NCBI GenBank assembly: GCA_026770585.1
Contig: MU646341.1
Location: 480,150 to 494,693, forward strand
Reading direction: 5' to 3'
From: Baffinella frigidus
Lineage: Eukaryota; Cryptophyceae; Cryptomonadales; Baffinellaceae
DNA length: 14,544 bases
The position numbers were made by a program, and so were the translations under genes. Shown piece by piece: positions 12,932-14,544 of this stretch (positions are counted from its first letter, which is position 1; the number at the start of each line of letters is the position of its first letter). The notes beneath the pieces are model-generated. The model saw nothing but the letters and a program-made list of their open reading frames with translations. It ran no database searches and was not told the origin of the DNA.

Positions 12932-13031
12932 TCCCTTGAGTGACCAGTAGGCGCATACACCCTACCGTAGGGCCCTAGGACCTGCCTAGGGCTTCCACGG
13001 GCGATTATTCGCCCGTTGGTCACTTAAGGGA
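12932..13031. mobile_element. Element B3, family B MITE, TA-flanked
   Basis: TCCCTTGAGTGACCAG pairs with CGTTGGTCACTTAAGGGA, with TA at 12930-12931 and 13032-13033. The core CCTACCGTAGGGCCCTAGG then ACCTGCCTAGG matches B1 and B2. The inner right part, ACGGGCGATTATTCGCCCGT, is a perfect inner hairpin that replaces the GGTCAAATTTGACC of B2. Confidence 0.9.
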
Positions 13032-13153
13032 TAGGGGGCAGCACGACACCGCAGCACCACCCCCGTGTGTACAAGTGGGCGTTGGCGTCGGGAGGGTGCT
13101 GCCTCTTTGTCGAGAAGGGCGTCGAGGTTCGGCTACGGGAAGTTTGGACGACC

Positions 13154-13252
13154 CTCAAGCCTCAACCGTCAAGCCTCCACCGTCAACTGTCAACTGTCAA
13201 CTGTCAACTGTCAACTGTCAACCGTCAACTGTCAACCGTCAACCTTGAACCC
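13154..13252. repeat. Heptamer minisatellite GTCAACT / GTCAACC
   Basis: Fourteen 7-base units start CTCAAGC, CTCAACC, then mostly GTCAACT and GTCAACC, ending TTGAACC. It follows copy 2 of the 40-bp motif, exactly as the 12790 array follows copy 1, so motif and array were duplicated together. Confidence 0.92.
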
Positions 13253-13308
13253 AAACTCGAGGATCTACATCCTTGACGAGAAGGGCATCAAGGTTGGACT
13301 GGCTGGGG

Positions 13309-13532
13309 AAGCGCCGCTGGGGGGGGGCATATTTTTTGGTGTGAGTTGCATTGGTCCTTCTGATTCTTGATTACTCTCGACAAAGGTACTAAATCAGGCC
13401 ATTTAGCCTTGAGTTGAGTGATACAATAGTCTATGAGCCTTACGAAGGGGCCCGCCTCAGGGACGACTTTCCTTTCAGTAAAGTCGTTGTATTGGTCCAG
13501 GTTGCGTTCAGTTTTTTTCGGTTGTTTCAGCG
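13309..13532. other. Unassigned spacer
   Basis: No supported gene. Short plus-strand frames at 13414 and 13433 overlap in different phases and run into element G2. A G9 run lies at 13319-13327. Confidence 0.4.
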
Positions 13533-13597
13533 CCTCTTGGTCGACAAGGGCGTCGACTGGCTGGGGACACGATGCTTCGCGAGGCTACGGGCCGACC

Positions 13598-13618
13598 CTC
13601 AACTCTCAACCCCCAACC
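13598..13618. repeat. Short heptamer run CTCAACT-CTCAACC-CCCAACC
   Basis: Three heptamers follow copy 4 of the 40-bp motif and end at the left terminus of G2, which may have truncated a longer array. Confidence 0.75.
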
Positions 13619-13620
13619 TC

Positions 13621-13770
13621 ATCCGGGAACATGTTTAATCTGAAAGAAAATGGCCTATCAAACCGGGTTCTGGTCCTAATTAAATTTACTTAGGAGCCTA
13701 ATTAACCTTCGTCCAACTCCTATGAACAAATAGGCATCCGTTTTCTTTTAAATTAAACATGTCCCCGGAT
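13621..13770. mobile_element. Element G2 (second copy of family G)
   Basis: The left end ATCCGGGAACATGTTTAAT pairs with ATTAAACATGTCCCCGGAT. The interior matches G1 closely, including ATGGCCTATCA, CCTAATTAAATTTACTTAGG and GAACAAATAGG. Compared with G1 it is 8 bases shorter. The minus-strand coding-like frame running down from 13935 is cut off in this element's end. Confidence 0.9.
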
Positions 13771-13845
13771 TAAACCCCAAAGCCTCACACTTGAGGATGA
13801 TACCTCTTTGTCGAGAAGGGCATCAAGGTTGCACTGGCTTCCGAA

Positions 13846-14250
13846 ACGTCGCGTGTATGAGTCTCCAAAAATGTCAAACTTCTCCAAGAAATCTTGCCGC
13901 TTCTCCCTGCTCAGTTCCGGTGCGTAAGGTGGCATTCAGCAGGGAGAAAGAGATATTGGTATTCAATGCCGAACAACCAGCGGCAGCACCTGCCACTAGC
14001 CGCTTTAGGATTTTGAGCCCCCTGCAAGGGCTGGTAGTGCTCGACTCGTACGGGTGTGGGAGTCTGTGACAATGTCCAACTTCAACAGGAACTCTTGCCA
14101 CTTCTCTCTGCTCAATGTTTCCAGAGTGTCCAAGTGTGATGCCGGCGTCCTGGACGGGCCTGCCAGAGCCTGTCGTAAACCGCATTGCACGGTGACGCTC
14201 TGCTCAACGTTTCCAAGTGTGAAGACGGAGTCCTAGACGGGCCCGCCTCG
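13846..14250 (-). pseudogene. Decayed internally repeated coding region
   Basis: Two minus-strand segments, 14047-14115 and 13846-13914, encode LSREKWQEFLLKLDIVTDS and LSREKRQDFLEKFDIFGDS. About six of the codon differences are silent (such as AGG/AGA, TCA/TCC, ACG/ACC, CGA/CGT). A leader AGPSRTPASHLDTLETLSR (to 14164) recurs as AGPSRTPSSHLETLSR at 14198-14247 in another frame. The pieces therefore look like tandem protein repeats broken by frame changes. The lower copy runs on in frame into NLDALLDKE (13803-13841) and ends in G2. No known domain is recognised and no intact start is visible. Confidence 0.4.
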
Positions 14251-14416
14251 GGTGGAGAGAAGTCATTTATGGATACATTAGACATCACGTAAGGGTATCC
14301 AACCAAACCGGTGTTGGCTTTGTTGGCTATGTGTTTGGATGGTTTCATATTTCGTCTTTTTGGGCTTTATGTAAATTTGCTCAAGTGTCGCCTGTATATC
14401 TCTCATGCGTCAACCC

Positions 14417-14419
<3 letters not shown>
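14251..14419. other. Unassigned spacer
   Basis: A weak hairpin, ATCCAACCAAAC against GTTTGGATGG, spans 14298-14341. Nothing else is recognised. Confidence 0.4.
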
Positions 14420-14454
<35 letters not shown>

Positions 14455-14469
14455 GGCAAGACTCGCTCT

Positions 14470-14529
<60 letters not shown>

Positions 14530-14544
14530 GGGAGGGAGGGAGAG
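14420..14544. repeat. GA microsatellites ending in GGGA repeats
   Basis: (GA)15 at 14420-14450, a 21-base break, then (GA)20 at 14472-14511 and (GGGA)n to the window edge. The break contains CTCGCTCTCTGAGAGAG, a small inversion point from pyrimidine to purine. Confidence 0.95.

Larger units (their letters stand above)
12738..13841 (-). repeat. ~40-bp motif present five times (NLDALLDKE on minus strand)
   Basis: Copies lie at 12738-12780, 13103-13152, 13269-13308, 13533-13567 and 13803-13841. The plus-strand consensus is CTCTTTGTCGAGAAGGGC then RTCRAGGTT. Translated on the minus strand the copies give NLDALLDQ, NLDALLDKE, NLDALLVKD, VDALVDQE and NLDALLDKE. Each copy has AG about 30 bases before a GT or GC on that strand. 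The last copy is in frame with the coding-like repeat at 13846. Copies 1 and 2 extend into a shared CTACGGGAAGTTT and the heptamer arrays. Confidence 0.7.

Noticed and set aside
599-14250. CRISPR array
   Set aside because: Repeats are either contiguous tandem units or palindromic transposons. No regular repeat-spacer pattern or cas gene is present, and the DNA is eukaryotic.

Overview
This window is non-coding, repeat-dominated eukaryotic nuclear DNA. No bacterial, organellar or intact eukaryotic gene, tRNA or rRNA can be supported. Interstitial arrays of plant/algal-type telomere heptamers (TTTAGGG with TTTGGGG and TTCAGGG variants), many short palindromic elements of the MITE type, and long GA/CT microsatellites point to the nuclear genome of an alga or other protist with plant-type telomeres. 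Lineage is inference only; a cryptophyte-like or similar unicellular alga would fit, but nothing here fixes it.

Layout. 1-330: purine microsatellites. 599-1239: three palindromic elements (C1, C3, D1). 1333-1601: a 26-bp minisatellite. 1653-1926: GA tracts punctuated by GTCATAA. 2120-4650: the densest mobile-element region, with family A hairpins flanked by TA, family B hairpins flanked by TA, an A element nested inside another A element, and a GC-rich repeat F present about six times. 4757-4840: telomere-like repeats. 5077-5914: broken, weakly protein-like reading frames. 6661-6870: element C2. About 6940-9100: a degenerate satellite whose monomers contain telomere-like GTAGGGTTGTTGGGGTT, with elements D2 and J inserted in or next to it. 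9108-9269 and 10071-10183: clear interstitial telomeric arrays. 10457-11538: elements B2, C4, K and G1. 11691-12540: alternating GA, CT and GT/GA tracts surrounding the most gene-like sequence in the window, a 129-base minus-strand acidic exon candidate at 12231-12359 with a partial duplicate at 12550-12591. 12738-13841: a 40-bp motif present five times, heptamer minisatellites, B3 and G2. 13846-14250: a minus-strand, internally repeated, decayed coding region. 14420-14544: GA tracts.

How the parts relate. No transposase is visible, so all short inverted-repeat elements are non-autonomous and must have been moved by enzymes encoded elsewhere. The best-supported mechanistic point is that element A1 sits in a TA dinucleotide inside the terminal repeat of element A2 with the TA duplicated, which shows TA target-site use directly. 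Two further patterns deserve attention. Families with different terminal repeats share the same hairpin cores. The apparent protein-coding remnants are all on the minus strand between 12.2 and 14.3 kb, broken by microsatellites and by element G2. I see no evidence for a novel multi-gene system; the novelty, if any, lies in the repeat families.
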